Source: Mariniphaga sp041687215
Lineage (GTDB): Bacteria > Bacteroidota > Bacteroidia > Bacteroidales > Prolixibacteraceae
Assembly (NCBI RefSeq): GCF_041687215.1
Contig: NZ_JAWLCI010000019.1
Coordinates: 3,707 to 67,706, forward strand
Reading direction: 5' to 3'
Length of the DNA stretch: 64,000 nucleotides
Positions 15,788-22,549 of the stretch are shown here, piece by piece (the first letter of the stretch is position 1; the number at the start of each line of letters is the position of its first letter). Below the pieces are notes generated by a model. The model did not search any database and had not been told where the DNA came from. It was given only the letters and a program-made list of their open reading frames with translations. The translations under genes were made by a program, and so were the position numbers.

Positions 15788-15862
15788 GGGTCGTTAGTTC
15801 AGTTGGTTTAGAACGCATGCTTGACAGGCATGAGGTCGGCAGTTCGAATCTGCCACGACCCA
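15788..15862 (+). tRNA. tRNA-Val (anticodon GAC)
   Basis: All arms pair: acceptor GGGTCGT/ACGACCC, D stem GTTC/GAAC, anticodon stem CATGC/GCATG with loop TTGACAG, T stem GGCAG/CTGCC with loop TTCGAAT, discriminator A at 15862. Anticodon GAC reads valine codons GUC and GUU. CCA is not encoded. It is the only complete tRNA in the window and directly follows four damaged copies of its own 5' half. Confidence 0.93.
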
Positions 15863-15876
15863 CATAAACTTTCAGA

Positions 15877-16125
15877 ATGTACTTTGTTTACGCACTGTAT
15901 TCATCAAAATTCGATAAGATCTATATTGGGTCCAGCGAAAATCCTGAAAAAAGATTACAATCACATAATGATGAACGAAATAAAGGTTGGACGCGTAAAT
16001 TCCAACCGTGGCAATTAGTTTACACCGAAGAATGTGCGACAAAAACAGAAGCTTTAAAAAGAGAAAAGCAACTGAAAACTGCAGCTGGAAGAAGATTTGT
16101 ATGGGAATTAATTAAGAATAATTGA
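15877..16125 (+). CDS. Single-domain GIY-YIG nuclease, copy 1
   Basis: 82 residues, a bare GIY-YIG domain. Visible are the VYAL strand with Tyr5, the YIG triad (Tyr16-Ile17-Gly18), the catalytic-type Arg26 in PEKRLQSH, and Glu63 in LKREKQLK, so the active site looks intact. Small proteins of this kind (URI/UPF0213 group) are common in Bacteroidota and their biology is not settled; the domain cleaves DNA in UvrC, SLX1 and homing endonucleases. The ATG is 14 bp after the 3' end of tRNA-Val. It differs from copy 2 at four residues (Phe12, Ser19, Gln46, Glu58). It likely rides on the tRNA transcript. Confidence 0.88.
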   Translation: MYFVYALYSSKFDKIYIGSSENPEKRLQSHNDERNKGWTRKFQPWQLVYTEECATKTEALKREKQLKTAAGRRFVWELIKNN

Positions 16126-16138
16126 TTCCATTTAAAAT

Positions 16139-16214
16139 GTTAGATCAGTTGGTTTAGTCCGCCAGCCGGCGGATGACAGGGTAGGGGTCACTGGTTCGAA
16201 TCCAGTACGACCCA
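16139..16214 (+). pseudogene. Chimeric tRNA remnant 1
   Basis: Contains a D-arm-like part (GATCAGTTGGTTTAG), the palindrome TCCGCCAGCCGGCGGA, TGACAGGGTA, then a perfect T-arm (ACTGG TTCGAAT CCAGT) and the tRNA-Val-type acceptor end ACGACCCA. The 5' acceptor strand does not pair with that end and there is no anticodon loop, so it cannot be a working tRNA. Its T-arm differs from the tRNA at 15788, pointing to a second tRNA as source. Confidence 0.75.
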
Positions 16215-16228
16215 CATAAACTTTCAGA

Positions 16229-16477
16229 ATGTACTTTGTTTACGCACTATATTCATCAAAATCCGATAAGATCTATATTGGGTACAGCGAAAATCCTGAA
16301 AAAAGATTACAATCACATAATGATGAACGAAATAAAGGTTGGACGCGTAAATTCCAACCGTGGAAATTAGTTTACACCGAAGAATGTGCGACAAAAACAG
16401 CAGCATTAAAAAGAGAAAAGCAACTGAAAACTGCAGCTGGAAGAAGATTTGTATGGGAATTAATTAAGAATAATTGA
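16229..16477 (+). CDS. Single-domain GIY-YIG nuclease, copy 2
   Basis: 82 residues, 78 of them identical to copy 1 (changes Ser12, Tyr19, Lys46, Ala58). Tyr5, the YIG triad, Arg26 and Glu63 are kept, so both copies look functional. The start is again 14 bp after a tRNA 3' end, here that of the chimeric remnant. That both reading frames stayed open although the DNA has changed hints at selection, but the divergence is too small to prove it. Confidence 0.87.
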   Translation: MYFVYALYSSKSDKIYIGYSENPEKRLQSHNDERNKGWTRKFQPWKLVYTEECATKTAALKREKQLKTAAGRRFVWELIKNN

Positions 16478-16490
16478 TTCCATTTAAAAT

Positions 16491-16566
16491 GTTAGATCAG
16501 TTGGTTTAGTCCGCCAGCCGGCGGATGACAGGGTAGGGGTCACTGGTTCGAATCCAGTACAACCCA
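16491..16566 (+). pseudogene. Chimeric tRNA remnant 2
   Basis: Same structure as the remnant at 16139-16214, with a single visible change in the acceptor end (ACAACCCA instead of ACGACCCA). It is followed by unrelated sequence and a terminator, marking the right edge of the locus. Confidence 0.72.
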
Positions 16567-16575
16567 CAAAATTCA

Positions 16576-16609
16576 GAGCTGGATTTTTCCGGCTCATTTT
16601 ATTTTTTTG
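16576..16609 (+). terminator. Terminator at the end of the tRNA/GIY-YIG locus
   Basis: GAGCTGG (16576-16582) pairs with CCGGCTC (16589-16595) with one G-U pair, followed by ATTTTATTTTTTT. The tail overlaps the 3' end of the convergent dipeptidase gene. Confidence 0.65.
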
Positions 16610-17810
16610 CCAACTCTTCCACTTCCCTGAACACCCTGAAAAAATTGCCGCCCCACACTTTCAAAATTTCTTCTTCGGTATAACCCCGTTTTACCATTTC
16701 GCGGGTGATGTTGGGCATCTGGCTCACATCTTCGCAGTCGGCCAAACCGCCGCCACCGTCAAAATCGCTGCCAATGCCTACGTAGTCAATTCCCACCAGG
16801 TTTTTTACATGGTCAATGTGGTCCACCAAATCGGCAACGGTTGGCAAGTCCTTTGGATATTTTTCACCGGTTTCGCGCCATTTTTGCCTGAAGGCTGCTT
16901 TTTCTTCATCGGTCATCGACTCAAATTCAGTGTTGTAAATTTTTCGCAGCTCCTGCATTTTTTTGTAGCGAACTGTTGTGGTGTCGGGGTCTTTTATGTA
17001 GTCATCGAGCAGACAGATTTGAATAACACCGCCGTTTTTGGCCAGTGCTTTAATCATGTCGTCGGTCATGTTGCGTGGATGACGGGCAAAGGCGCGCACA
17101 CTGGAGTGGGACGCGATTACCGGCGCTTTACTGCGTTTCATTACATCGAAAAATGCCTTGTCGGAAATATGTGAAACGTCAACCATAATTCCCTGGCGGT
17201 TCATCTCTTTTACCACCTTTTTTCCAAATTTACTCAGGCCGTTATGTTCCGGTCCGGCTGCATCGGTCGAAGAGTCGCAGATTTCATTGTTTTTGGAATG
17301 GCTTAGTGTAATGTACCGCACTCCCTTGTTGTAAAATTCCTGAACACGTTTGATGTCAGTTCCCAACGGAAATCCGTTTTCCATGCCAATGTAAATGGCC
17401 CGCTTTCCGGCAATTTTCAGCCGTTCGGCATCGGCAGATGAGGTAGCAACTTCGGCCAGGTGGTTGTATTTTTTGCAAACCGCCCAGGTAGAATCAATCA
17501 TCTGGTGTGCCCTTTTGTAGGCTTCTTCCGTATTTTCGGCAGTCCGTTCCCGTTGGCCGGTAAAAGCTGCAAAAAAGATGGCATCCAGTCCGCCTTCTTT
17601 CATGCGCACAAAGTCCACACGGCTGCGGGGAGCTTCATTTCGCTGTCCCACATCAAAACCTTCGTTGAGCAAAGCCATCGGCGTGTCAACGTGGGTATCA
17701 ACGGTCAGTGCCTTTGCATGAATTTTTTGTGCCCTCAATTCTTCATTTTGGCCGGAAACTGAAATGGATACAGATAATGCAATAATCGCGGTTGAAATTA
17801 ATTTAATCAT
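16599..17810 (-). CDS. Membrane dipeptidase (peptidase family M19), exported
   Basis: 403 residues from the ATG at 17808-17810, which opens the signal peptide MIKLISTAIIALSVSISVSG; a start at 17837 would add nine residues. Zinc-site motifs of M19 are present: VDTHVDTP near the mature N-terminus, a Glu in IGMENGFPLG, His residues in ITLSHSKNNEICDS and DVSHISDKAFFDV, and the C-terminal VGIGSDFDGGGG. The family hydrolyses dipeptides, including those with D-residues. The protein should act in the periplasm or at the outer membrane. It stands alone, convergent with the GIY-YIG locus. Confidence 0.93.
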   Translation of the reverse strand: MIKLISTAIIALSVSISVSGQNEELRAQKIHAKALTVDTHVDTPMALLNEGFDVGQRNEAPRSRVDFVRMKEGGLDAIFFAAFTGQRERTAENTEEAYKRAHQMIDSTWAVCKKYNHLAEVATSSADAERLKIAGKRAIYIGMENGFPLGTDIKRVQEFYNKGVRYITLSHSKNNEICDSSTDAAGPEHNGLSKFGKKVVKEMNRQGIMVDVSHISDKAFFDVMKRSKAPVIASHSSVRAFARHPRNMTDDMIKALAKNGGVIQICLLDDYIKDPDTTTVRYKKMQELRKIYNTEFESMTDEEKAAFRQKWRETGEKYPKDLPTVADLVDHIDHVKNLVGIDYVGIGSDFDGGGGLADCEDVSQMPNITREMVKRGYTEEEILKVWGGNFFRVFREVEELAKK

Positions 17811-17888
17811 ATTATGATTGATAACAAAACTTTGCAATTATACAAAAAGTATGCTGACCGTATTTACAGCAGATGAGAAAAGTTAGAA

Positions 17889-18836
17889 TTACTTTTTTTC
17901 CGCACCAAACCGGTAGGTTATTCCCATTTTAAAAGTATGGTAGTGGTAATCATTTATTCCGGTAATAAATTCAGCCTTCCAGTCGATTGATTTGCCTGAT
18001 TTTTCAATATTCAGCCGGTACACCAGCGGGTCATTGTTGCCGGTCACACCAATAAATTCATACACATCGTATCCAAAATATCCGCCAATTTCGTTGGCTA
18101 CCGAAAAGTTGTTTTTGCGCAATTTCAATCCTGCTTCAACCAGCGGACCTTCGTCTTGTGCCATTTCCACCTTGTTGGTTTGCCACAAATAGAATCCGCC
18201 CAAACCTGCAATGCGCAATTCGTCCAAAATTCCGGTTTTTGGGAAAAAGCTCTTTCCGAGCGCCAGGTAAAAATAGTTGGTGCCGGCATCGGAATAGCGG
18301 CCATGTTTCATTAATCCGGTTGTGTTTTTAAACGAATAATTCAGGGTGATATCGGGCAGTTTTTTGTGATTTTTTAAAACCTGAATTCGGGTACTAATCC
18401 ACAAATCGCCCTGGTGGGTAATCCAGCCGGGGTCGTCGTAGTAAATTTGCCTTTCGTCTCTTTTTTCGTTTGTCATTCTGAATGTTTCGGTGGGGAAACC
18501 CCAAAAGCGAACCTCCACTTTTTCGGGAACAACAATCCATCGAATACTCAGAAATGAATTCACAGCCGTATCGCCTTTCATAAAATGGGTGTGGATGCCG
18601 GTTTCCAGGCTCGATGAACCTGCAACCAGCGCGTAATCCATTTCGGGTACGGGAAGTGCATTCGGCCCCATAGTTCCGGGGGCCACCTGAATCCATTTGT
18701 TCACATGGCTGCTGCCAAAATCGGTCCAGTCTTTGGTGCTCCGCGACTGCCCGAAAGATTCAGGCGACAAAGTCAGGCTGAAAATTATCAGGAGCAAAAC
18801 TTTTACTTTGCGATGTTTTTTATGCCAATAAATCAT
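17889..18836 (-). CDS. Exported protein of unknown function, probable outer-membrane barrel
   Basis: 315 residues with a signal peptide after a basic start (MIYWHKKHRKVKVLLLIIFS to about residue 29, SFGQ). Strand-rich mature part with many aromatic and polar alternations (FLSIRWIVVPEKVEVRFWGF, LWISTRIQVLKN, HTFKMGITYRFG) and an end close to that of barrel proteins (TYRFGAEKK). WVAPGTMGPNALPVPEM-like text near residue 50 resembles no family I know. It is 78 bp upstream of the dipeptidase gene on the same strand and may share its transcript. Function unknown. Confidence 0.72.
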   Translation of the reverse strand: MIYWHKKHRKVKVLLLIIFSLTLSPESFGQSRSTKDWTDFGSSHVNKWIQVAPGTMGPNALPVPEMDYALVAGSSSLETGIHTHFMKGDTAVNSFLSIRWIVVPEKVEVRFWGFPTETFRMTNEKRDERQIYYDDPGWITHQGDLWISTRIQVLKNHKKLPDITLNYSFKNTTGLMKHGRYSDAGTNYFYLALGKSFFPKTGILDELRIAGLGGFYLWQTNKVEMAQDEGPLVEAGLKLRKNNFSVANEIGGYFGYDVYEFIGVTGNNDPLVYRLNIEKSGKSIDWKAEFITGINDYHYHTFKMGITYRFGAEKK

Positions 18837-18900
18837 AAAAAATAATTCAGCTTCAAAAATAAGTTTTTACCTCAAACTATTCGTTCATCCGAGAGTTTTC

Positions 18901-18908
18901 TATTTTTG
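18901..18908 (+). promoter_or_regulatory. Putative -7 box (TATTTTTG)
   Basis: TATTTTTG, a match to TAnnTTTG, 32 bp before the ATG of the DUF3810 gene. No clear -33 TTG. The same octamer at the same 32-bp distance precedes the gene at 7036. Confidence 0.45.
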
Positions 18909-18940
18909 GCAAAAATGAATGGATAACATTTTGGTTTCGA

Positions 18941-20020
18941 ATGAAAAAACATAGAAAAAAAATAAAAAACCTGCGCTGGTTTCTGCTCCCGCTTTTTGCT
19001 GTCTTTACATTTTTTCTGACAGAACTGGCTGCCCGAAACCCGGTTTGGATTGAAAAATACTACACGCAGGGAATTTATCCGGTTATTGCCACATTTCTTT
19101 CATTTTTAAGCAATTTGTTCCCATTCTCGCTGGGTGACCTGTTTTACGGGTTTTTAATTCTGTTGCCCGTCGTACTGATTCTGTTCGGTTTTTTAAAACG
19201 AATATCGTGGAAGTTTGCTTTAAAACTTGGGCTGAACATTTTAGCGCTGGTTTATATTTCATTCTACTTTTTATGGGGTTTCAATTATTACCGGAGCGAT
19301 TTGAACCAGCGCCTGGAAATATCTGAACAAAAACCTGCCACTGAAAATTTTATCAGGGTGTTTGAAAACCTGGTTGAACAGGTAAATGCATCGCGAACTG
19401 ATTTTGAAAGCATCACAAAAGCCGAAATTGATTCACTTGTTGAGGTTTCTTTTGAAAAATGGGCCCCGGTATTAAAGTTGCAATATCCCCTGGGAAGACG
19501 AAGAGCCAAAGAAATTACCCTGAGCCGGTTTTTTGCGCAGGCAGGAATTTCGGGCTATTACGGGCCATTTTTTAACGAAGTGCATATAAACCGGCACAAC
19601 CTGCCGCTGGAATATCCATTTGTTTTGGCACATGAAAAGGCTCACCAGTTTGGAATAACCAGCGAGGCCGAAGCCAATTTTTATGCCTGGGTGGTTTGTT
19701 CTCAAAGCGAATCGAAACACCTGCAATATTCGGCAAACCTGGCTATACTCAGGTACTTTCTTTACCAGGGAAATCGGCTGGAAGAACTTCCTCAAATTAT
19801 CGAAAAACTGGATGAAGGAGTTAAAGCCGATTTCAGAAAAATAAGGGAACACTGGCTGGAGTTGCGAAATGAAAAGATCGATCAGGCTGCTTCGAAAGCA
19901 AACGACGCCTACCTGAAAGCCAATAAAATAGAAAAGGGAATTCAGGATTATACCGGTGTGGTGAAACATGTAATGGATTTCTCAGCAGATTCTGTTTTTA
20001 TGAAGAAACAGGCATTCTAA
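18941..20020 (+). CDS. DUF3810 family membrane protein with HExxH zinc motif
   Basis: 359 residues. Three membrane helices are visible (about 11-29, 48-82 including a break, 93-112), after which the chain is soluble. The motif LAHEKAHQFG puts HExxH at residues 231-235, followed by Glu242 and Glu244 in SEAEANFYAW, as in gluzincin-type metallopeptidases. The layout (N-terminal helices, then a protease-like domain) fits the DUF3810 family of Bacteroidota. A membrane-bound zinc peptidase is a reasonable inference, but no substrate or activity is known to me. The gene is monocistronic, divergent from the exported protein upstream. Confidence 0.85.
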   Translation: MKKHRKKIKNLRWFLLPLFAVFTFFLTELAARNPVWIEKYYTQGIYPVIATFLSFLSNLFPFSLGDLFYGFLILLPVVLILFGFLKRISWKFALKLGLNILALVYISFYFLWGFNYYRSDLNQRLEISEQKPATENFIRVFENLVEQVNASRTDFESITKAEIDSLVEVSFEKWAPVLKLQYPLGRRRAKEITLSRFFAQAGISGYYGPFFNEVHINRHNLPLEYPFVLAHEKAHQFGITSEAEANFYAWVVCSQSESKHLQYSANLAILRYFLYQGNRLEELPQIIEKLDEGVKADFRKIREHWLELRNEKIDQAASKANDAYLKANKIEKGIQDYTGVVKHVMDFSADSVFMKKQAF

Positions 20021-20146
20021 CTCCTTTTTGTGGTTTCCTTTTAAAACATAAATACAGAATTTTGTCTCCATGTTTAAAACAAAACAGGTGAAGTATCGTA
20101 AAAGAGGACATTAATAAAAATTCTTAAAACCTTAAAACAATTTATT

Positions 20147-20362
20147 ATGTCTGACAGTATTTACAAAATTATCGAAGTTGTGGGCAGCAGTCCCGAGTCG
20201 TGGGAAAAAGCAGCCCAAAATGCCATCGCCCGTGTGTCCGAGTCGTTATCTGATTTGCGTATTGCTGAAGTTTGCAAGATGGATATGCATCTGCATGAAG
20301 GTAAAATTCAGTACTATCGCGTGAAAATGAAAATTTCATTTAAGTATCACGGACATGAATAG
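20147..20362 (+). CDS. Dodecin family flavin-binding protein
   Basis: 71 residues, the normal size (about 65-75). The sequence SIYKIIEVVGSSPESWEKAA carries the family start and the Trp that stacks on flavin in bacterial dodecins; the centre DLRIAEVCKMDMHLHEGKIQ and the end YYRVKMKISFKYHG are also typical. Dodecins form hollow dodecamers that bind riboflavin or FMN and are thought to buffer free flavins in the cytoplasm. A hairpin terminator follows 22 bp after the stop. Confidence 0.93.
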   Translation: MSDSIYKIIEVVGSSPESWEKAAQNAIARVSESLSDLRIAEVCKMDMHLHEGKIQYYRVKMKISFKYHGHE

Positions 20363-20383
20363 TACTTTTCCCGGGTTTCAAAG

Positions 20384-20408
20384 AGGTGTCAGTTCATGGC
20401 ACCTTTTT
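20384..20408 (+). terminator. Terminator after dodecin gene
   Basis: GAGGTGTC (20383-20390) pairs with GGCACCTT (20398-20405) through one G-U pair, seven-base loop, then TTTTTG and a further T-run. Confidence 0.75.
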
Positions 20409-20510
20409 GTTTTTAGCGATAATAATTGCAGATGAAAAACTGGTAATGCAATTTTTAAATCGTTATATTTAAGGTCTTTTTGCAAGATTAAATCATTTAA
20501 TTAACTCAAT

Positions 20511-21461
20511 ATGAAACGAAGAAAATTTATAAGGAACAGCGCCATGGGAACCCTGGCATTAACAATTCCTGTCATCCGAAGTTTTGGAAGTAATTTTTCA
20601 CCCAGTTATGAAATTCCGAAAAGGGTACTGGGTAAAACCGGAGAAAAACTTTCCGTTATTGGTTTTGGCGGTATTATGCTGAACGATAATCCGCAGGATT
20701 TCGCCAACGAACTGGTGGCCAAATCTTACGAATTGGGCGTAAATTATTACGATGTTGCTCCTTCGTACGGAAATGCTGAAGAACGGCTTGGCCCGGCACT
20801 GAAGCCTTACCGGAATAATTGTTTTCTGGCCTGCAAAACCGGCAAACGCGACGCTGAGGGCGCACAGCAAGAACTGGAGAACTCACTCCGGCTGATGCAA
20901 ACCGACCATTTCGATTTGTACCAGCTTCATGCTTTAAGTTCGGTAGAACAGGTGGAACAGGTTTTTGCCCCCGGCGGCGCTATGGAAGTTTTTGAAAAGG
21001 CCAAAAAAGACGGTAAGGTGAAGTACCTTGGATTTTCGGCACACTCGGTTGATGCTGCCATGTTGGCTATGAAAAATTACGCTTTCGATTCCATTTTGTT
21101 CCCCATCAATTTTGCATGCTGGAATGCCGGTGATTTCGGCCCGCAGGTTTATGCCGAAGCTGAAAAACAGGGCATGGGAATTCTAGCGCTCAAAGCCATG
21201 GCTCTGACCCGACTGAAAGATGGCGAACAGAAATTTTACAAAAATGTTTGGTACAAGCCTATTTTGGATGAGGAAATTATGAAAATGGCGTTAAAATATA
21301 CCTTGTCGAAAAATATTACTGCGGCAGTTCCTCCGGGAAAAAATACGCTGTTTTTAAAAGCGTTGGAGTTTATGGATGGATTTGGCGAAATTACTGCTGA
21401 AGAAACTCAAAAACTTACTGAACTATCGCAGGTTACCGAACCTATTTTTATGCACGCCTGA
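20511..21461 (+). CDS. Tat-exported aldo/keto reductase
   Basis: 316 residues. The N-terminus MKRRKFIRNSAMGTLALTIP has the twin-arginine RRKFI pattern and a short hydrophobic stretch, so export of the folded protein is likely. The AKR barrel follows with the catalytic set Asp and Tyr in NYYDVAPSYGNAEERLG, Lys in LACKTGKRD and His in LYQLHALS. Tat-dependent AKRs of Bacteroidota often have modified sugars or ketones as presumed substrates; the substrate here is unknown. The C-terminal part keeps the usual PPGKNTLFLKALEFMDGFGE region seen in the Bacteroidota subgroup. Confidence 0.9.
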   Translation: MKRRKFIRNSAMGTLALTIPVIRSFGSNFSPSYEIPKRVLGKTGEKLSVIGFGGIMLNDNPQDFANELVAKSYELGVNYYDVAPSYGNAEERLGPALKPYRNNCFLACKTGKRDAEGAQQELENSLRLMQTDHFDLYQLHALSSVEQVEQVFAPGGAMEVFEKAKKDGKVKYLGFSAHSVDAAMLAMKNYAFDSILFPINFACWNAGDFGPQVYAEAEKQGMGILALKAMALTRLKDGEQKFYKNVWYKPILDEEIMKMALKYTLSKNITAAVPPGKNTLFLKALEFMDGFGEITAEETQKLTELSQVTEPIFMHA

Positions 21462-21480
21462 AAGCAGAGTAATGGCAAAA

Positions 21481-21521
21481 AAAAATTGGTCTGTCAAGTG
21501 AATGGCAGACCAATTTTTTTT
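21481..21521. terminator. Bidirectional terminator
   Basis: AAAAATTGGTCTG (21481-21493) pairs with CAGACCAATTTTT (21506-21518), flanked by A and T runs. It separates the aldo/keto reductase gene from the convergent gene ending at 21533. Confidence 0.9.
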
Positions 21522-21532
21522 GAACCTGGTTC

Positions 21533-22435
21533 TTACCTCAATTCAAGTGTAGTGGTTCCAATATTGTGTCCGTCGGCAAACAAGTCAATGGTGTAAGTTC
21601 CCGCCATCAATTCGGGTTCGTTGGTGTTGTCCCAGAAAATGGCCACGGGCAAATCGTGCCCTTCGTAAACCACTTCGCGCATGGCTGAGTACTGAATTCT
21701 CAAATCTTCAAACTGAAAAAGATTGTCGGCCGATTTACTCATCAGCAACTGGTCAGGGCGCATAATGCGCACATAAATATTTTTGCTGCCTCTTCGGGCG
21801 GTAATGTTTTCGTTTATAATGAAATAGACTCTTATGCGTTCTGCCCGACTGGCAAACCGGGTATCTTTATTCCTGGAATTCAGCGCTTCGGCCATCAATT
21901 CACGCACCTGAAGCACTGCAGCCCTTTGCAGGTTTTGTTGAAGCCGGTCTTTCTCTTCACTTATCTGCTGTTTTTCAGTTTCCGATCGTTTAAATTGTTC
22001 TTTTACTTCCAGGTTTTCTGCCATTAACTCCTGGTTTCGGCGGTTGAGTGAATCTATTTGAACCACAAAATCGCGCATGATGGTGCGTAAGGTAGTTACC
22101 TGTTTCTGGTAGGAGTTGATTTTCTCCAGACTTACTCTTTTGGTTTGCTCAATTTCTATCAGTAAATCTTTCACTTTTGCCTGTGCTACAAATAATTGGT
22201 CGTTAATGGTATCATTTTCGGTTTGTAACGAATCGTAACTCACCACCAGGCCGCTCAATTCCATTTGAATAGAGTCCTTTTCGGCATTCAGTTCATTTAC
22301 AATTACCCGGTGTTCCTTGTTTTGCAGGTAATACAAAACTCCTACGGCAACAAGAACTAACGCAAGCACTATTACAATTATATTGTTCCGCCGTTCTTTG
22401 GCTTTTATTTTTTTCAGGTCATCCAATTCACTCAT
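21533..22435 (-). CDS. Membrane-anchored coiled-coil protein of unknown function
   Basis: 300 residues from the ATG at 22433-22435 (MSELDDLKKIKAKERRNN). One membrane helix at about 18-37 follows a basic N-terminus, so the bulk faces the periplasm. Residues about 40-185 are a long heptad coiled coil (for example NRRNQELMAENLEVKEQFKR). The C-terminal 110 residues form a beta-rich domain (RIRVYFIINENITARRGSKN, YVRIMRPDQLLM, GTYTIDLFADGHNIG). This plan recurs in Bacteroidota proteins of unknown role. A longer start at 22468 would add 11 residues. Confidence 0.8.
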   Translation of the reverse strand: MSELDDLKKIKAKERRNNIIVIVLALVLVAVGVLYYLQNKEHRVIVNELNAEKDSIQMELSGLVVSYDSLQTENDTINDQLFVAQAKVKDLLIEIEQTKRVSLEKINSYQKQVTTLRTIMRDFVVQIDSLNRRNQELMAENLEVKEQFKRSETEKQQISEEKDRLQQNLQRAAVLQVRELMAEALNSRNKDTRFASRAERIRVYFIINENITARRGSKNIYVRIMRPDQLLMSKSADNLFQFEDLRIQYSAMREVVYEGHDLPVAIFWDNTNEPELMAGTYTIDLFADGHNIGTTTLELR

Positions 22436-22496
22436 CGTATATCTTTTATCTAAATCATAGAACGCCACAAAATTAATAATCTTTTGTGTGCCGCAA

Positions 22497-22536
22497 ATAA
22501 AAAAGGCTGCCCGTTCGTAGAGCAGCCTGTTTTTTA
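22497..22536. terminator. Terminator after the TonB-dependent receptor gene
   Basis: AGGCTGC (22504-22510) pairs with GCAGCCT (22522-22528). A-run on the left (T-run on the minus strand) and T6 on the right, so it can work for the receptor gene and in the other direction. Confidence 0.85.
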
Positions 22537-22549
22537 TTCGGTTTTATGT

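Larger units (their letters stand above)
15863..16566 (+). repeat. Tandem duplication of a 352-bp GIY-YIG plus tRNA-remnant unit
   Basis: Unit 1 is 15863-16214 and unit 2 is 16215-16566. Each has the 14-bp leader CATAAACTTTCAGA, the nuclease gene, a 13-bp spacer and the chimeric tRNA remnant. They differ by only a handful of substitutions, so the duplication is recent. The unit boundary falls exactly at the 3' end of the tRNA sequence (ACGACCCA), which suggests that end is the recombination or insertion point. Confidence 0.85.

Noticed and set aside
16139..16214. Second functional tRNA
   Set aside because: T-arm is perfect but the 5' acceptor strand does not pair with ACGACCC and the palindrome leaves no 7-base anticodon loop.
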